Below are positions 36,271 to 45,033 of a stretch of DNA of 64,000 nt, one piece after another. The translations under genes were made by a program, and so were the position numbers. This DNA is from Viridibacterium curvum. Lineage in GTDB: Bacteria; Pseudomonadota; Gammaproteobacteria; Burkholderiales; Rhodocyclaceae. The stretch is from contig NZ_BAABLD010000008.1 of NCBI RefSeq assembly GCF_039544165.1, positions 868,001 to 932,000 on the forward strand. Reading direction: 5' to 3'. The notes beneath the pieces were generated by a model. It searched no databases, was not told the DNA's origin, and saw only the letters and a list, made by a program, of their open reading frames with translations. Every line of letters starts with the position of its first letter. Position 1 is the first letter of the stretch.

Positions 36271-36989
36271 CGCGCCGGCAGCAGTCGATACACAAGGCTG
36301 CAGCGGCCCGGCGCGAAGTTGCGGCTGCCGTCGCCAGAGGTTTCAGCGAACCCGCGCACTTCGTAGCTGGTGTTGGGCGTGCGCGCCAGCGCTGCCAGGG
36401 TTTCGCTGGCAGGCGATTCCAGCAACATCGTCGACATGACGATGTGGCGTGCGCCGGCCGTCGTCTTCAGCACATGACCATCGCCCGTTCCCACTTCATC
36501 GACCAGCCTGCCCTGCGCGACCAGGGGCTGTGCCGCTGTGTTGCGCGGTGCGGCCACCTCGTCGAGTGCCGGCGGTATCACGGCCACCAGCGGCATCTCG
36601 GGCGGCAGGTCGCGCTGCAGCACCGAGGCCCCCGGCTGCAACGCGTGCAAGGTGGCGAGTCGCGACAGGTAGACGCGGATCAGGCAAGTGGCGTCCTTGC
36701 AGGCGCCGCGCACGCTGCGTAGCCAGGCCGTCTGGTCGGCAGCAAGGCAGGCGTCACCGCGCCCGACTGCTGTGCGCGCGGCTGAGTAGTAGCGACCGAG
36801 GTACTCGTCCAGGCCCGACAGTTCGGCATCGTTGCAGATCGTCTTCTCGATGGGCGTGCGCGCCTTCTCGCAGGGGAATGAAGCGGCCAGGGCGGCTGGC
36901 ATCAACAGGGCACCGAGCAGCGCGCCGACCATGTGCTTGGCGAGACCGTATCCAAGGCGGTGCCTGAAAGCAGAGAAAACAGATTTCAT
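36267..36989 (-). CDS. Exported protein with LprI-like (DUF1311) domain
   Basis: The 240-residue protein has a signal peptide (VGALLGALLMPAALAAS) and an LprI-type domain with the usual spaced cysteines: SFPCEKARTPIEKTICNDAELSGLDEYLGRYY, CLAADQTAWLRSVRGACKDATCLIRVYLSRLATL. Lysozyme inhibitor LprI gave the family its name, but most members are uncharacterised periplasmic proteins. The C-terminal 110 residues, with NFAPGRCSLVYRLLP, match nothing I know. Confidence 0.78.
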   Translation of the reverse strand: MKSVFSAFRHRLGYGLAKHMVGALLGALLMPAALAASFPCEKARTPIEKTICNDAELSGLDEYLGRYYSAARTAVGRGDACLAADQTAWLRSVRGACKDATCLIRVYLSRLATLHALQPGASVLQRDLPPEMPLVAVIPPALDEVAAPRNTAAQPLVAQGRLVDEVGTGDGHVLKTTAGARHIVMSTMLLESPASETLAALARTPNTSYEVRGFAETSGDGSRNFAPGRCSLVYRLLPAR

Positions 36990-37032
36990 CGAAGCCCCTC
37001 GCCTGGTCCCGGATGTGTGATGCGTCGATGCC

Positions 37033-37713
37033 TCAGAGCGGAATATGGTTCAGCTCCGCCCAGCCCGTCCACATGATCTCCACCCCGATGCACAGCAGGA
37101 TGAAGGCCAGCAGACGCATCATCACCAGCGTGCCGACTTCGCCCAGCCGCGACAGCAGCGTCACGGCATGACGATAGACAAGGTACACCACCAGCACGGT
37201 CAGCGCGGCGCCGATGATGGCCACCGTCGCCCCCAGCAGATACTGCACCGGCGAGCGCGGGATATTGGCGCCCAGCGCAATTGATGCGGCAATCGAACCG
37301 GGGCCGGCAGTAAGCGGAAAGGTGATCGGAAAGAAGCTGCGACGCACGATCTCGGCGTCCGGCAGGTCAGCCGTCTGCTGCGCAACAGCCGCGTGCATGT
37401 CGTCGTCGGCCTTGGCGTTCAGCATGCGCCAGGCTGCCGAGGCCACCAGCAGGCCGCCGCCGAGGCGAACGATGGGAAGGGATATGCCGAAGATGTCCAG
37501 CACATAGGTGCCGACCAGCATCGACACCACCAGGATGCACCAGCAGTTGATGGCAATCTGCCGCGCCATCTTGCGCACTACCTGCGGATTGCTGCCCGCC
37601 GTCGCCATGAACACCGGCGCGCCACTGAGCGGGTTGATGATGGGCAGCAGGGTCAGCGGCACCAGCAGCAATGACTTGAAGAACGGGCCCAGCAGCAGGT
37701 CGTTGAGTTCCAT
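37033..37713 (-). CDS. MarC family membrane protein
   Basis: The 226-residue inner-membrane protein has six helices and the MarC signature: PLTLLPIINPLSGAPVFMATAG, ILDIFGISLPIVRLGGGLLVA and FFPITFPLTAGPGSIAASIALG. The name comes from the mar locus, but antibiotic export by MarC has not been confirmed; some members are putative NAAT transporters. It lies directly upstream of the LprI-like gene on the same strand. Confidence 0.9.
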   Translation of the reverse strand: MELNDLLLGPFFKSLLLVPLTLLPIINPLSGAPVFMATAGSNPQVVRKMARQIAINCWCILVVSMLVGTYVLDIFGISLPIVRLGGGLLVASAAWRMLNAKADDDMHAAVAQQTADLPDAEIVRRSFFPITFPLTAGPGSIAASIALGANIPRSPVQYLLGATVAIIGAALTVLVVYLVYRHAVTLLSRLGEVGTLVMMRLLAFILLCIGVEIMWTGWAELNHIPL

Positions 37714-37734
37714 GTATCTACCGCTCTGCGTCTT

Positions 37735-38151
37735 TCAATCCAGCCAGGGGTTGAAAAACTGCAGTGTCGGGATACCAGCAAAATCGGCGGTATTGCGACT
37801 CACCAGTACCAGTCCATGCGTGATTGCCGTGGCGGCAAGCAAGGCATCGACTGTCGGCAGTGGTCGACCGGCATCGACGCGCAAGCGGCCCCAGCAATGT
37901 GTCACCGCTGCATCGACGGCCAGTACGCGGCCAGCAAATTGTGCGGGCACGGCTTCTTCCAGCCATTGGCGCAGCGCGGCCTGGCGCTGACCCGGCTGCA
38001 GTTTCTCGACACCGTAGCGGATTTCGCCCAGCGTCAGCGTGCTCAGCCACTGACGGTGCAGGGGCTGATCAGCCATCCAGGCGAGTACGCGTGCGTCGGG
38101 TTGCGAGCGGGTGATTTCGCTCAATACATTCGTATCAAGCAGGTAGTTCAA
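37735..38151 (-). CDS. vapC: VapC-type PIN-domain toxin
   Basis: The 138-residue protein has the PIN fold with the acidic residues of a ribonuclease: MNYLLDTNVLSEI (first Asp), STLTLGEIRYGVEKL (Glu), DALLAATAITHGLVLVSRNTADF (Asp and NTxDF). VapC toxins cut tRNA or rRNA and are held inactive by the partner antitoxin. It overlaps the antitoxin gene by four bases (ATGA), the standard arrangement. Confidence 0.9.
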   Translation of the reverse strand: MNYLLDTNVLSEITRSQPDARVLAWMADQPLHRQWLSTLTLGEIRYGVEKLQPGQRQAALRQWLEEAVPAQFAGRVLAVDAAVTHCWGRLRVDAGRPLPTVDALLAATAITHGLVLVSRNTADFAGIPTLQFFNPWLD

Positions 38152-38405
38152 AGTGCGATCTCGCGCGGCAGCGAGCGGTCGCGCTCCAGTTCAAGCCCGG
38201 TGCCACACAGGGGCGAGGCACGCAGGAAGTCGAGCAGCGATACTTGCCCGGTCGCGGCGCCAAAATGACGTTGGTAGTCAGCGAAGGACATCACCACAGC
38301 GGCCGGGCGATTGTGGATGGTGATCTCCTGCGGACCCGACTCGTTTGCACAGCGCACCAGCTCGCCAAGCTGTGCCTTGGCGTCAGCCATTTGCCAGATT
38401 TGCAT
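38148..38405 (-). CDS. Phd/YefM-type antitoxin
   Basis: The 85-residue protein has the Phd/YefM DNA-binding N-terminus (MQIWQMADAKAQLGELVRCANESGPQEITIHNRPAAVVMSFADYQR). Its C-terminal tail would wrap around the toxin. It neutralises the downstream PIN toxin and represses the operon. GGAAG lies upstream of the ATG at 38405. A TGACC...GGTCA palindrome sits just before it at 38421-38435. Confidence 0.88.
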   Translation of the reverse strand: MQIWQMADAKAQLGELVRCANESGPQEITIHNRPAAVVMSFADYQRHFGAATGQVSLLDFLRASPLCGTGLELERDRSLPREIAL

Positions 38406-38420
38406 GATGCTTCCATAAAT

Positions 38421-38435
38421 TGACCAATATGGTCA
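38421..38435. promoter_or_regulatory. Probable antitoxin operator
   Basis: TGACCAATATGGTCA forms an inverted repeat with five-base arms and an AT-rich five-base centre, flanked by ATAAAT and TATATT, which would be a promoter -10/-35 region for the toxin-antitoxin operon. It lies 16 bases upstream of the antitoxin start, where autorepression would act. The spacing differs from the RutR-type site at 45647. Confidence 0.6.
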
Positions 38436-38538
38436 TATATTAGAGGGCGCCTATGCAAAGCACAAGCAAAGACTCGGGCGTGTCGATGGCAGCAACCGGC
38501 TTACCATGCACCCCTGATCAGTTCGCCCGCCGCCCACC

Positions 38539-39969
38539 GTGGACAACATCCGCTCCCTCTTCAGACAACTCGCCCCTGCCGTCGATTTCTGTTCGCTGCG
38601 CCTGCTTGACGAGCGAAGCGAACGGACCTCGGTGCGGCAGAACGTGCTGCAGCCGCTGAACACCAGCCTCGACCGTGGCGCGATGATCACGGTGATACAT
38701 CGCGGTGGATATGGTTACGCGGCGACGAGTGACCTCAGCGCAGCGGGGCTGAAGGCGGCCATCGCGAAGGCGCAGGACTGGGCGGCGGCGAGTGCGGGGC
38801 GCTCGGTGGTGGATTACAGCGCCATCGAACTGCCGCGCCCGCAGGGTGTCTATGCGAGCCCGCAGAGTGGCGCGGCGCAGCCTTCGCGGCGCGAGATCAT
38901 CGACATCCTGATGGCGGAGTCGGTGGCGTGTCCGCTGGATCCGCGCATCGTGGATTGGTCGGCATCGCTGTGGACGATTGCCTGCGACCAGCTCTACCTC
39001 ACGGCCGACGGCGCCGAGATCGCGCAGCAGTTCCGCTATGTGATGCCCGATCTTTCGGTGAGTGCCAATGCGGGCAGCGAGACGCAGACGCGCAGCTTTG
39101 CGGGTGGCGGCTTGTGTCAGCAGGGGGATCTGGCGCTGCTGCGTGACAGCGGCTTCATCGGTTGCGCGCCGGGCATTGCGCGCGAGGCGCTGGCCCTGCT
39201 GGAAGCGCCGAACTGCCCGACGGGGCGCATGGATCTTCTGCTGATGCCGGCGCAGATGATGTTGCAGATACACGAGTCCATCGGTCACCCGCTGGAGCTG
39301 GATCGCATCCTCGGTGACGAGCGCAACTTCGCGGGCACGAGCTTCGTCACGCTCGACATGTTCGGCCACTACCAGTACGGCTCGCGGCTGCTCAACGTGA
39401 CGTTCGACCCGACGCGGCCCGAGCAATTTGCAAGCTATGGCTGGGACGACGACGGCAGCCCGGCGGAGAAGGTGTTCGTGATCCGCGATGGCATTCTGCA
39501 GCGCCCGCTGGGCGGCGCCATCTCGCAGGCGCGGGCGGGCATTGATGGTGCGGCAAGCTCACGCGCGAGCAGCTGGAACCGGCCGCCGCTGGATCGCATG
39601 TCCAACCTCAACATCGAACCCGGCGACAGCACGCTGGACGAGATGATTGCCGGCGTCGAGCGCGGGGTGCTGATGGACGCCAACATCTCGTGGTCCATCG
39701 ACGACTCACGCAACAAGTTCCAGTTCGGCTGCGAGTACGGCCGCCTGATCGAGAACGGCGAACTCACGAGCGTGGTGCGCAACCCGAATTACCGTGGCAT
39801 CTCGGCGACCTTCTGGCGCTCGCTGCGCGCGGTGGGCAATGCCGACAGTGTGGCGGTGATGGGCACGCCCTTCTGCGGCAAGGCCGAGCCTTCACAGATC
39901 ATCCGCGTCGGCCACGCTTCGCCGGCCTGCCTGTTCAGCGATGTCGAAGTGTTCGGGGCGGAGGCGTGA
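38539..39969 (+). CDS. TldD family metallopeptidase
   Basis: The 476-residue protein belongs to peptidase family U62. It carries the metal motif HESIGH (HExxxH, residues ~250-255) and the family landmarks GRMDLLLMPAQMMLQIHESIGHPLELDRILGDE and NRMSNLNIEPGD-like RMSNLNIEPGDSTLDEMI. TldD forms a heterodimer with TldE and degrades unfolded peptides such as CcdA or processes microcin-type precursors. The start is a GTG. The next gene overlaps it by one base and is the TldE-like partner. This pair is more divergent than the usual tldD/pmbA housekeeping pair. Confidence 0.88.
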   Translation: MDNIRSLFRQLAPAVDFCSLRLLDERSERTSVRQNVLQPLNTSLDRGAMITVIHRGGYGYAATSDLSAAGLKAAIAKAQDWAAASAGRSVVDYSAIELPRPQGVYASPQSGAAQPSRREIIDILMAESVACPLDPRIVDWSASLWTIACDQLYLTADGAEIAQQFRYVMPDLSVSANAGSETQTRSFAGGGLCQQGDLALLRDSGFIGCAPGIAREALALLEAPNCPTGRMDLLLMPAQMMLQIHESIGHPLELDRILGDERNFAGTSFVTLDMFGHYQYGSRLLNVTFDPTRPEQFASYGWDDDGSPAEKVFVIRDGILQRPLGGAISQARAGIDGAASSRASSWNRPPLDRMSNLNIEPGDSTLDEMIAGVERGVLMDANISWSIDDSRNKFQFGCEYGRLIENGELTSVVRNPNYRGISATFWRSLRAVGNADSVAVMGTPFCGKAEPSQIIRVGHASPACLFSDVEVFGAEA

Positions 39970-41282
39970 TGCAACACTGGTTCTACACACTTGCCGACGA
40001 GATCACTGCGCGTCTCAGGGGCGATGAGCAATTCACCTGCTGGCTCAGCGCCGAGGCCTCCGACTTCGTGCGCTTCAATCGTGGCCTGATCCGCCAGAGC
40101 GGCCATGTGCAGCAGCGCTACCTCACGCTCAAGCTCATCAGTGGCCAGCGCCAGGCGCAGGGCGAGCTGACGCTGAGCGGTGCGCGTGATGAGGACACGG
40201 CGCTCGTTGCGCGGCTCATCGACACCTTGCGCACGCAGCTGCCCGATCTGCCCGACGATCCCTACCTGCTGGTCTCCACCGAGGTGCAATCGAGCGAGCG
40301 CATCGTGGCATCTGCCCTGCCCCCCACGCAGGACATCGTGGACGAAGTGCTGAGCGTCGCGGCGGGGCACGACTTCGTCGGCATCCTCGCCAGCGGGCCG
40401 GTGTATCGCGGCTTCGCCAATTCACTGGGCCAGCGCAACTGGCACGAGGTGGCGAGCTTCAACCTCGACTGGAGTCTCTACCACGCGGCCGACAAGGCGG
40501 TGAAGAGCGGTTATGCGGGCTTCCGCTGGGACGGCGCCGCCTTCCGCGACAAGTTTGCCGAAGCCGCGCGCCAGCTGGTGCTGCTGCAGCGCCCCGCCGT
40601 GAGCATTGCGCCGGGGCCCAGCCGCGTCTTCCTCACGCCCACCGCGTTGGCCGAGATCATCGGCATGCTGAATTGGGGCGGCGTGTCGGAGAAATCGCTG
40701 CGTACCAAACAGAGCTCGCTGCGCCGCATGCGCGATGAAGGCCTCACACTCAACAACGGGGTGTCGCTGTTCGAGAACACTGCCGATGGCCTTGCGCCGA
40801 GCTTTCAGGCCGAGGGCTTCATCAAGCCGCCACGCGTGAACCTCATCGAACGCGGCCAGCTTGTCGGCTCGCTGATTTCGCCACGCACGGCGCGCGAGTA
40901 CGGCCTGGTCACCAATGGCGACGAATCACTGGCAAGCATCGAGGTGGCGGCGGGCACTCTGCCTCAGGCCGAGGCGCTGAGCGCACTCGACACGGGCGTG
41001 TGGATCAGCAACCTCTGGTACCTCAACTACTCGGACCGTGCGAGTTGCCGCATGACGGGCATGACGCGCTTTGCGAGCTTTCGCGTCGAGAATGGCGAGA
41101 TCGTTGCGCCACTCAACGTCATGCGTTTCGATGAGTCGTTGTACCGCATGCTCGGCGATAACCTGATGGCGCTGACGCGAGAGCGCGAGTTGCTCATCGA
41201 CGGCATGAGTTACGGGCAGCGCGGTACCGATAGCGCTTTGCTGCCGGGTGCGCTCGTTGAGGATTTCCGCTTCGTGCTTTAG
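39969..41282 (+). CDS. TldE/PmbA-like subunit
   Basis: The 437-residue product starts at the ATG overlapping the tldD-like stop (TGATG). It is related to TldD but lacks the HExxxH motif, as TldE does. The N-terminal part (FVRFNRGLIRQSGHVQQRYLTLKLISG) and the C-terminal RYLNYSDRAS-like SNLWYLNYSDRASCRMTGMTR segment are typical of the non-catalytic subunit. It should form the heterodimeric protease with the previous gene product. No nearby RiPP precursor was seen. Confidence 0.85.
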   Translation: MQHWFYTLADEITARLRGDEQFTCWLSAEASDFVRFNRGLIRQSGHVQQRYLTLKLISGQRQAQGELTLSGARDEDTALVARLIDTLRTQLPDLPDDPYLLVSTEVQSSERIVASALPPTQDIVDEVLSVAAGHDFVGILASGPVYRGFANSLGQRNWHEVASFNLDWSLYHAADKAVKSGYAGFRWDGAAFRDKFAEAARQLVLLQRPAVSIAPGPSRVFLTPTALAEIIGMLNWGGVSEKSLRTKQSSLRRMRDEGLTLNNGVSLFENTADGLAPSFQAEGFIKPPRVNLIERGQLVGSLISPRTAREYGLVTNGDESLASIEVAAGTLPQAEALSALDTGVWISNLWYLNYSDRASCRMTGMTRFASFRVENGEIVAPLNVMRFDESLYRMLGDNLMALTRERELLIDGMSYGQRGTDSALLPGALVEDFRFVL

Positions 41283-41311
41283 CGCTTCGCGGATGGAGGC
41301 TGCGCACGGTT

Positions 41312-41402
41312 AACCCCTCCCAACCTCCCCTTATCAGGGGAGGCGCTCGATATGGCGTGCATGTACTCCCTCCCCTGATAAGGGGAGGGGTGGGGAGGGG
41401 TT
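41312..41402. repeat. Inverted repeat of the CCCCTTRTCAGGGGAGG family, terminator position
   Basis: CCTCCCCTTATCAGGGGAGG (41324-41343) and CCTCCCCTGATAAGGGGAGG (41370-41389) are inverted partners, flanked by AACCCCTCCC on the left and its complement on the right. Each half is a hairpin and together they make a long foldback. The element lies between two convergent genes, where it could stop transcription from both sides. It is nearly identical to the element at 5310-5370. Confidence 0.8.
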
Positions 41403-41412
41403 TGCGTCAGCG

Positions 41413-42894
41413 TCAGCTCGCCAGCTGGCAGGTATTACGCCCCGCATTCTTGGCGGCGTAGAGGGCCGTGTCAGCGCGCGCGACAAGGCTCTCCAGCGTC
41501 TCGCCGACCCGCCAGCGCGTTACGCCGCAGCTGATGGTGACCACCAGCTCGGAGTTGTCGTCGAAGGGTTCGCGCTCGATGCTGGTGCGCAGGCGTTCGG
41601 CAACCTGCATGGCCTGGCTGTCGTCGCTCATGGGCAGCAGTACGGCGAACTCTTCGCCGCCCCAGCGGCAGGGCAGATCTTCGGCGCGCAGTTGCTGACG
41701 CAGGCGCGCGGCAAGCTGGCGCAGCACCTTGTCACCGATGTTGTGTCCGTGCTCGTCGTTGATGCGCTTGAAGTGGTCGATGTCGAACAACAGCAGTGAT
41801 AGCGGCTCGTCATGACGTTCGGCCTGGCTCATCAGGCGTGCGGCATCGTCGAGGAAGCGGCGGCGGTTTGGCAGGTCGGTCAGCTCGTCCTCGCTGGCAA
41901 GGCGTGCGAGCTCGCGCTCGGCGATTTTCCAGCGCGTGATGTTGAGGTGGGCGCCGACGATGACGGGAGAGCCGTCGAGGTCGGTACTGCGGCGCTTGAT
42001 GACGTGGCGGTAGCGCTCTTCGCCGCTCAGCGGGTGCACGAAGTGCTGTTCCTTGTCGATGTCGGTACCGGCCAGTACAGCGAGATCTTCCTCAGGTGTG
42101 CCGCGCGCCAGTTCCTTGCTGAAGGCGATGACGTGCGCGACCTTGCCGATCAGCTCGTGGCGCGGGGTGCCGCGCTCACGCGCGAAGGCTTCGTTGACAA
42201 CGAGGAAAGCACCATCCTTGTTCTTGATGTAGAGCGGATCGGGGATGACGTCGATGAGGCGCTGGATGAAGCTCTGGGTGCGCTGACGCTGCTGCGTCTC
42301 GCGCTCGAGCGCCTGCTGAAGCGCGCGCTCGGTCTGGCGCCAGTGCGTGGTGTCGTAGAGCGAACAGACGATGACGTACTTGCCCTCAGTGTCGAGACAG
42401 CGCGCCTTGGTGACGATGCGGAACTGTTCTTCGCCGGTTGCTGCGTGGCGCTTCTCTTCTTCCTTGTAAACGATCTCGCCACTCAGCACGGCTGCGTCTT
42501 CAGTGCGGATGGTGTTGGCGACTGTGGCGTTCGGCGCGAGGTCGGGCGAGCACACGCCGAGCAGGGACTCAACGGGCTTGCCCCACTGTTCGCACTGCGC
42601 CTTGTTGACGATGAGGTAGCGGCTCTCTGCGTCCTTGACGTAGATCGGCATTGGCACGGCGTCGAGTACGCGCTGGATGTAGTCACGTGTGGCGCGGTGT
42701 TTGTCGAGCTCGGTCTGCAGTGAATCGCTGAGGCGCTGCGTGTCAGCACCCAGCCGGATGCTGGCGACGACACCCGCGGCAATGGCCGAAGCGATGACGG
42801 CGAAAGCCGCAGGCATGCCGGCGAGCAGTCCAAGGCTGCCGGCTGCAACGGCAGAGAAGCTGACCAGCGCACCATCGCGCAGGATCTGACGCAT
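41413..42894 (-). CDS. PAS-PAS-GGDEF diguanylate cyclase
   Basis: The 493-residue inner-membrane protein has two N-terminal hydrophobic helices (residues ~8-45), two PAS domains (RVLDAVPMPIYVKDAESRYLIVN and RLIDVIPDPLYIKNKDGAFLVVN) each preceded by helical linkers, and a C-terminal GGDEF domain. The active site is GGEEF. An RAED motif five residues before it is the c-di-GMP inhibitory site. It should make c-di-GMP in response to a small ligand or redox cue bound by PAS. The FDIDHFKRINDEHGHNIGD block confirms catalytic competence. Confidence 0.94.
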   Translation of the reverse strand: MRQILRDGALVSFSAVAAGSLGLLAGMPAAFAVIASAIAAGVVASIRLGADTQRLSDSLQTELDKHRATRDYIQRVLDAVPMPIYVKDAESRYLIVNKAQCEQWGKPVESLLGVCSPDLAPNATVANTIRTEDAAVLSGEIVYKEEEKRHAATGEEQFRIVTKARCLDTEGKYVIVCSLYDTTHWRQTERALQQALERETQQRQRTQSFIQRLIDVIPDPLYIKNKDGAFLVVNEAFARERGTPRHELIGKVAHVIAFSKELARGTPEEDLAVLAGTDIDKEQHFVHPLSGEERYRHVIKRRSTDLDGSPVIVGAHLNITRWKIAERELARLASEDELTDLPNRRRFLDDAARLMSQAERHDEPLSLLLFDIDHFKRINDEHGHNIGDKVLRQLAARLRQQLRAEDLPCRWGGEEFAVLLPMSDDSQAMQVAERLRTSIEREPFDDNSELVVTISCGVTRWRVGETLESLVARADTALYAAKNAGRNTCQLAS

Positions 42895-43126
42895 GGGAAA
42901 TCCTGTCTCCTGAACGAACGGGCCGGTCAGCAGCCCGTCATGATGTGAGCATTGTGAAGCAATATGTGAAGAATATGGCGCCGCTGCGCGCGACGCCCCG
43001 GACTTTTTGCCGTACGGCCATGTCGTGAGGGTCGCAGTCTACGATGTCCGGGAGGCTGCGTGCGATGTTGCGCACAAGCCGCTACAGTACGAGCATGGCT
43101 AGCGCCGTTCTTTGCAGGGGTACAGC

Positions 43127-43720
43127 ATGACCATTCGCATTCTCGTCATTCCCGCCAGCGTCCGTCAGGGCTCGCTCAACCTGCGCCTTGCGCGCAACGC
43201 CATCCGGCTCGCTCGCGATGCCGGCATCGACGCCATCGAGATGGACCTGCGCAGTCTGGCCCTGCCCATCTACGATGGTGACCTCGAAGCCGCAGAGGGC
43301 GTACCGGCTGGCGCCCTGACCCTGCTGCAGGCCGTGCGCGAGGCGGACGGCATCCTCGTCGTGACGCCCGAGTACAACGGTTTCCCGACGCCGCTGCTGA
43401 TCAACGCCTTTGACTGGTTGTCGCGCATAGAAGCCAGCGACGCTCACCCCGCCGGCCTCGCCATCACGGCCAACAAGCCGGCGGCATTGCTGTCGGCTTC
43501 GCCGGGTGCGGGCGGCGCCTTGCGCTCGATGAACTTCGTACGCCAGTACCTGCAGATGGCCTTCGCGATGATCGTCGTGCCGCAGCAGTTCGCGCTGGGC
43601 AAGGCGCACGAGGCCTTCGATGCCGACGGGGCGCTGATCGATGCGCGTGCGGTGAAATCGGTGAGTGGTGTTGTCGCTGCGCTGGCCAGGCTGGCAGAGG
43701 CATTGCGACCCCGCAACTGA
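43127..43720 (+). CDS. NADPH-dependent FMN reductase family protein
   Basis: The 197-residue protein is a flavodoxin-fold reductase: ILVIPASVRQGSLNLRLAR (phosphate loop), GILVVTPEYNGFPTPLLINAFDWLSR (PEYNG, FMN-binding) and ALLSASPGAGGALRSM. Family members reduce quinones, azo dyes or chromate with NAD(P)H. The ATG at 43127 follows CAGGGG at good spacing. It lies alone between the cyclase gene and a convergent exporter gene. Confidence 0.9.
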   Translation: MTIRILVIPASVRQGSLNLRLARNAIRLARDAGIDAIEMDLRSLALPIYDGDLEAAEGVPAGALTLLQAVREADGILVVTPEYNGFPTPLLINAFDWLSRIEASDAHPAGLAITANKPAALLSASPGAGGALRSMNFVRQYLQMAFAMIVVPQQFALGKAHEAFDADGALIDARAVKSVSGVVAALARLAEALRPRN

Positions 43721-43749
43721 ACGGTGCGCTTATCCACATCACCAGGGCA

Positions 43750-44172
43750 TTAGTGACGTGCCGCCGCCGGCAGCCCGAAAATGTGGTCGAAGCACCAGTT
43801 GAAAACGAAGCCATAGACCACGAAGAACAGCAGCAGGCCGAATTCCAGGCCCAGCGCGGCGAGCACGCCGATGTTCAGCCACCAGGTCATCACGGGCAGC
43901 AGCAGTACGACCAGCCCCAGCTCGAAACCGATGGCGTGCACCGCGCGGCGGCGCAGGCTGCGGCCGCGCTTGGTCTGGCGTGCTTCCCAGCGCTCGAAGG
44001 CCCAGTTGTAGGCCATGTTCCACAGCACCGCGATGGCCGAGGTCACGACGGCGAGACCGCCCGAGCTGGCGGCGCCGTGATCGGTCGTGAACATCACGGT
44101 GATTGTCACGCAGACGATGGCGAAGAACTCGAACAGGATGGCGTGGGTAATCTTGCGGCGAAGGCCTTGCAT
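43750..44172 (-). CDS. PACE family antimicrobial efflux transporter
   Basis: The 140-residue protein has four membrane helices in two tandem bacterial transmembrane pair (BTP) domains: LRRKITHAILFEFFAIVCVTI with the conserved glutamate, AVLWNMAYNWAFERWEAR, then RRRAVHAIGFELGLVVLLLPVMTWWLN and VVYGFVFNWCFDHIF. This is the AceI/PACE family that exports biocides such as chlorhexidine. Start MQGLRRK (ATG 44172) matches family N-termini. Confidence 0.9.
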   Translation of the reverse strand: MQGLRRKITHAILFEFFAIVCVTITVMFTTDHGAASSGGLAVVTSAIAVLWNMAYNWAFERWEARQTKRGRSLRRRAVHAIGFELGLVVLLLPVMTWWLNIGVLAALGLEFGLLLFFVVYGFVFNWCFDHIFGLPAAARH

Positions 44173-44219
44173 GGGAATTTTATGCGCAACGCATGACGTC
44201 GCTTGAGTAAACAGTGGAG

Positions 44220-45005
44220 CTAGAGCTGTCTGCGGCCCTTGAATCTGGAGAGGCTTTTTCGGTAGTTGAGGTGGCCAGCCACCGTCGAGTGCAGGCTGCC
44301 GTAGATGAGACTGATACCTATGATGGATGCGATCAGCGGAGACAGCCAAAGCTCAGCGAAACTGTTGATCCGCGACTCCTCCCGAAGTTCCGGATCATGC
44401 AAGACAGTGACCTGTGTACCCATGCCGAGTGACGGTTGCTCGCTGCCGGTTCCTGACTTGAATACGTGTTTGCCTCCCGCATTGTCGGAGTACTCGATAA
44501 GAGGAAAAAGCACGTCACCATCTTCATGCATGTCGACGACCCTGCCCGGCAGCTCGATTGCGCGAGCGATGAACGTGTGGGTTTGCCAGGCCATGAACAA
44601 CGCCGAGGCAAGTACGCACAGTCCCAGAAACATGAGGACGCCAAGTACGATCCTGTCGAAGGCGCTCTTTCGCTTCGGCTTCCTGGGTGGCCTGACTGGA
44701 TACTGCGGCTCCCACAAGGCCATGGTCTGCCACGGCAATCCGCTCCGGTAGGCTTCGAACATGAGCAGCATGCGTTCGTGCGGGATATCTGCTTCCAGCG
44801 AACTGAAATGCGTTTTGCCCGCGCCCTCCCGATACTCGATCAGGTATCCGCCCTCGGGGCTTGTGGCAGCCTGCAGGTAGTGCTGACCACTTTTGCTGAG
44901 AATCGCAAAGCGATTGCCGGGGCGGCCCAAGCCTGCAAGCGCCTGTCGCAGCGCTTCCTGATCGGGCTTTCGGATGACGGTGCCGTCTTCCAACTCAAGT
45001 TTCAT
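44220..45005 (-). CDS. DUF3592-type membrane protein with N-terminal soluble domain
   Basis: The 261-residue protein has a soluble N-terminal part of about 105 residues (MKLELEDGTVIRKPDQEALRQAL, then GGYLIEYREGAGKTHFSSLEADIPHERMLLMFEAYRSG), a membrane helix (VLGVLMFLGLCVLASALFMAW), a DUF3592-like extracytoplasmic region (IELPGRVVDMHEDGDVLFPLIEYSDNAGGKHVFKSGTGSEQP, LGMGTQVTVLHDPELREESRINS) and a second helix (LSPLIASIIGISLIYGSL). The soluble domain resembles Imm1-like immunity or DUF domains. Function unknown. Confidence 0.75.
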   Translation of the reverse strand: MKLELEDGTVIRKPDQEALRQALAGLGRPGNRFAILSKSGQHYLQAATSPEGGYLIEYREGAGKTHFSSLEADIPHERMLLMFEAYRSGLPWQTMALWEPQYPVRPPRKPKRKSAFDRIVLGVLMFLGLCVLASALFMAWQTHTFIARAIELPGRVVDMHEDGDVLFPLIEYSDNAGGKHVFKSGTGSEQPSLGMGTQVTVLHDPELREESRINSFAELWLSPLIASIIGISLIYGSLHSTVAGHLNYRKSLSRFKGRRQL

Positions 45006-45033
45006 GGCGCTTCGTCAGGGCGGAGCTTGTTCC

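Noticed and set aside
38421..38435. TGACCAATATGGTCA as a RutR site
   Set aside because: Arms match the RutR half-sites but the spacer is five, not four, and the site sits before a toxin-antitoxin operon, so autorepression by the antitoxin is more likely.
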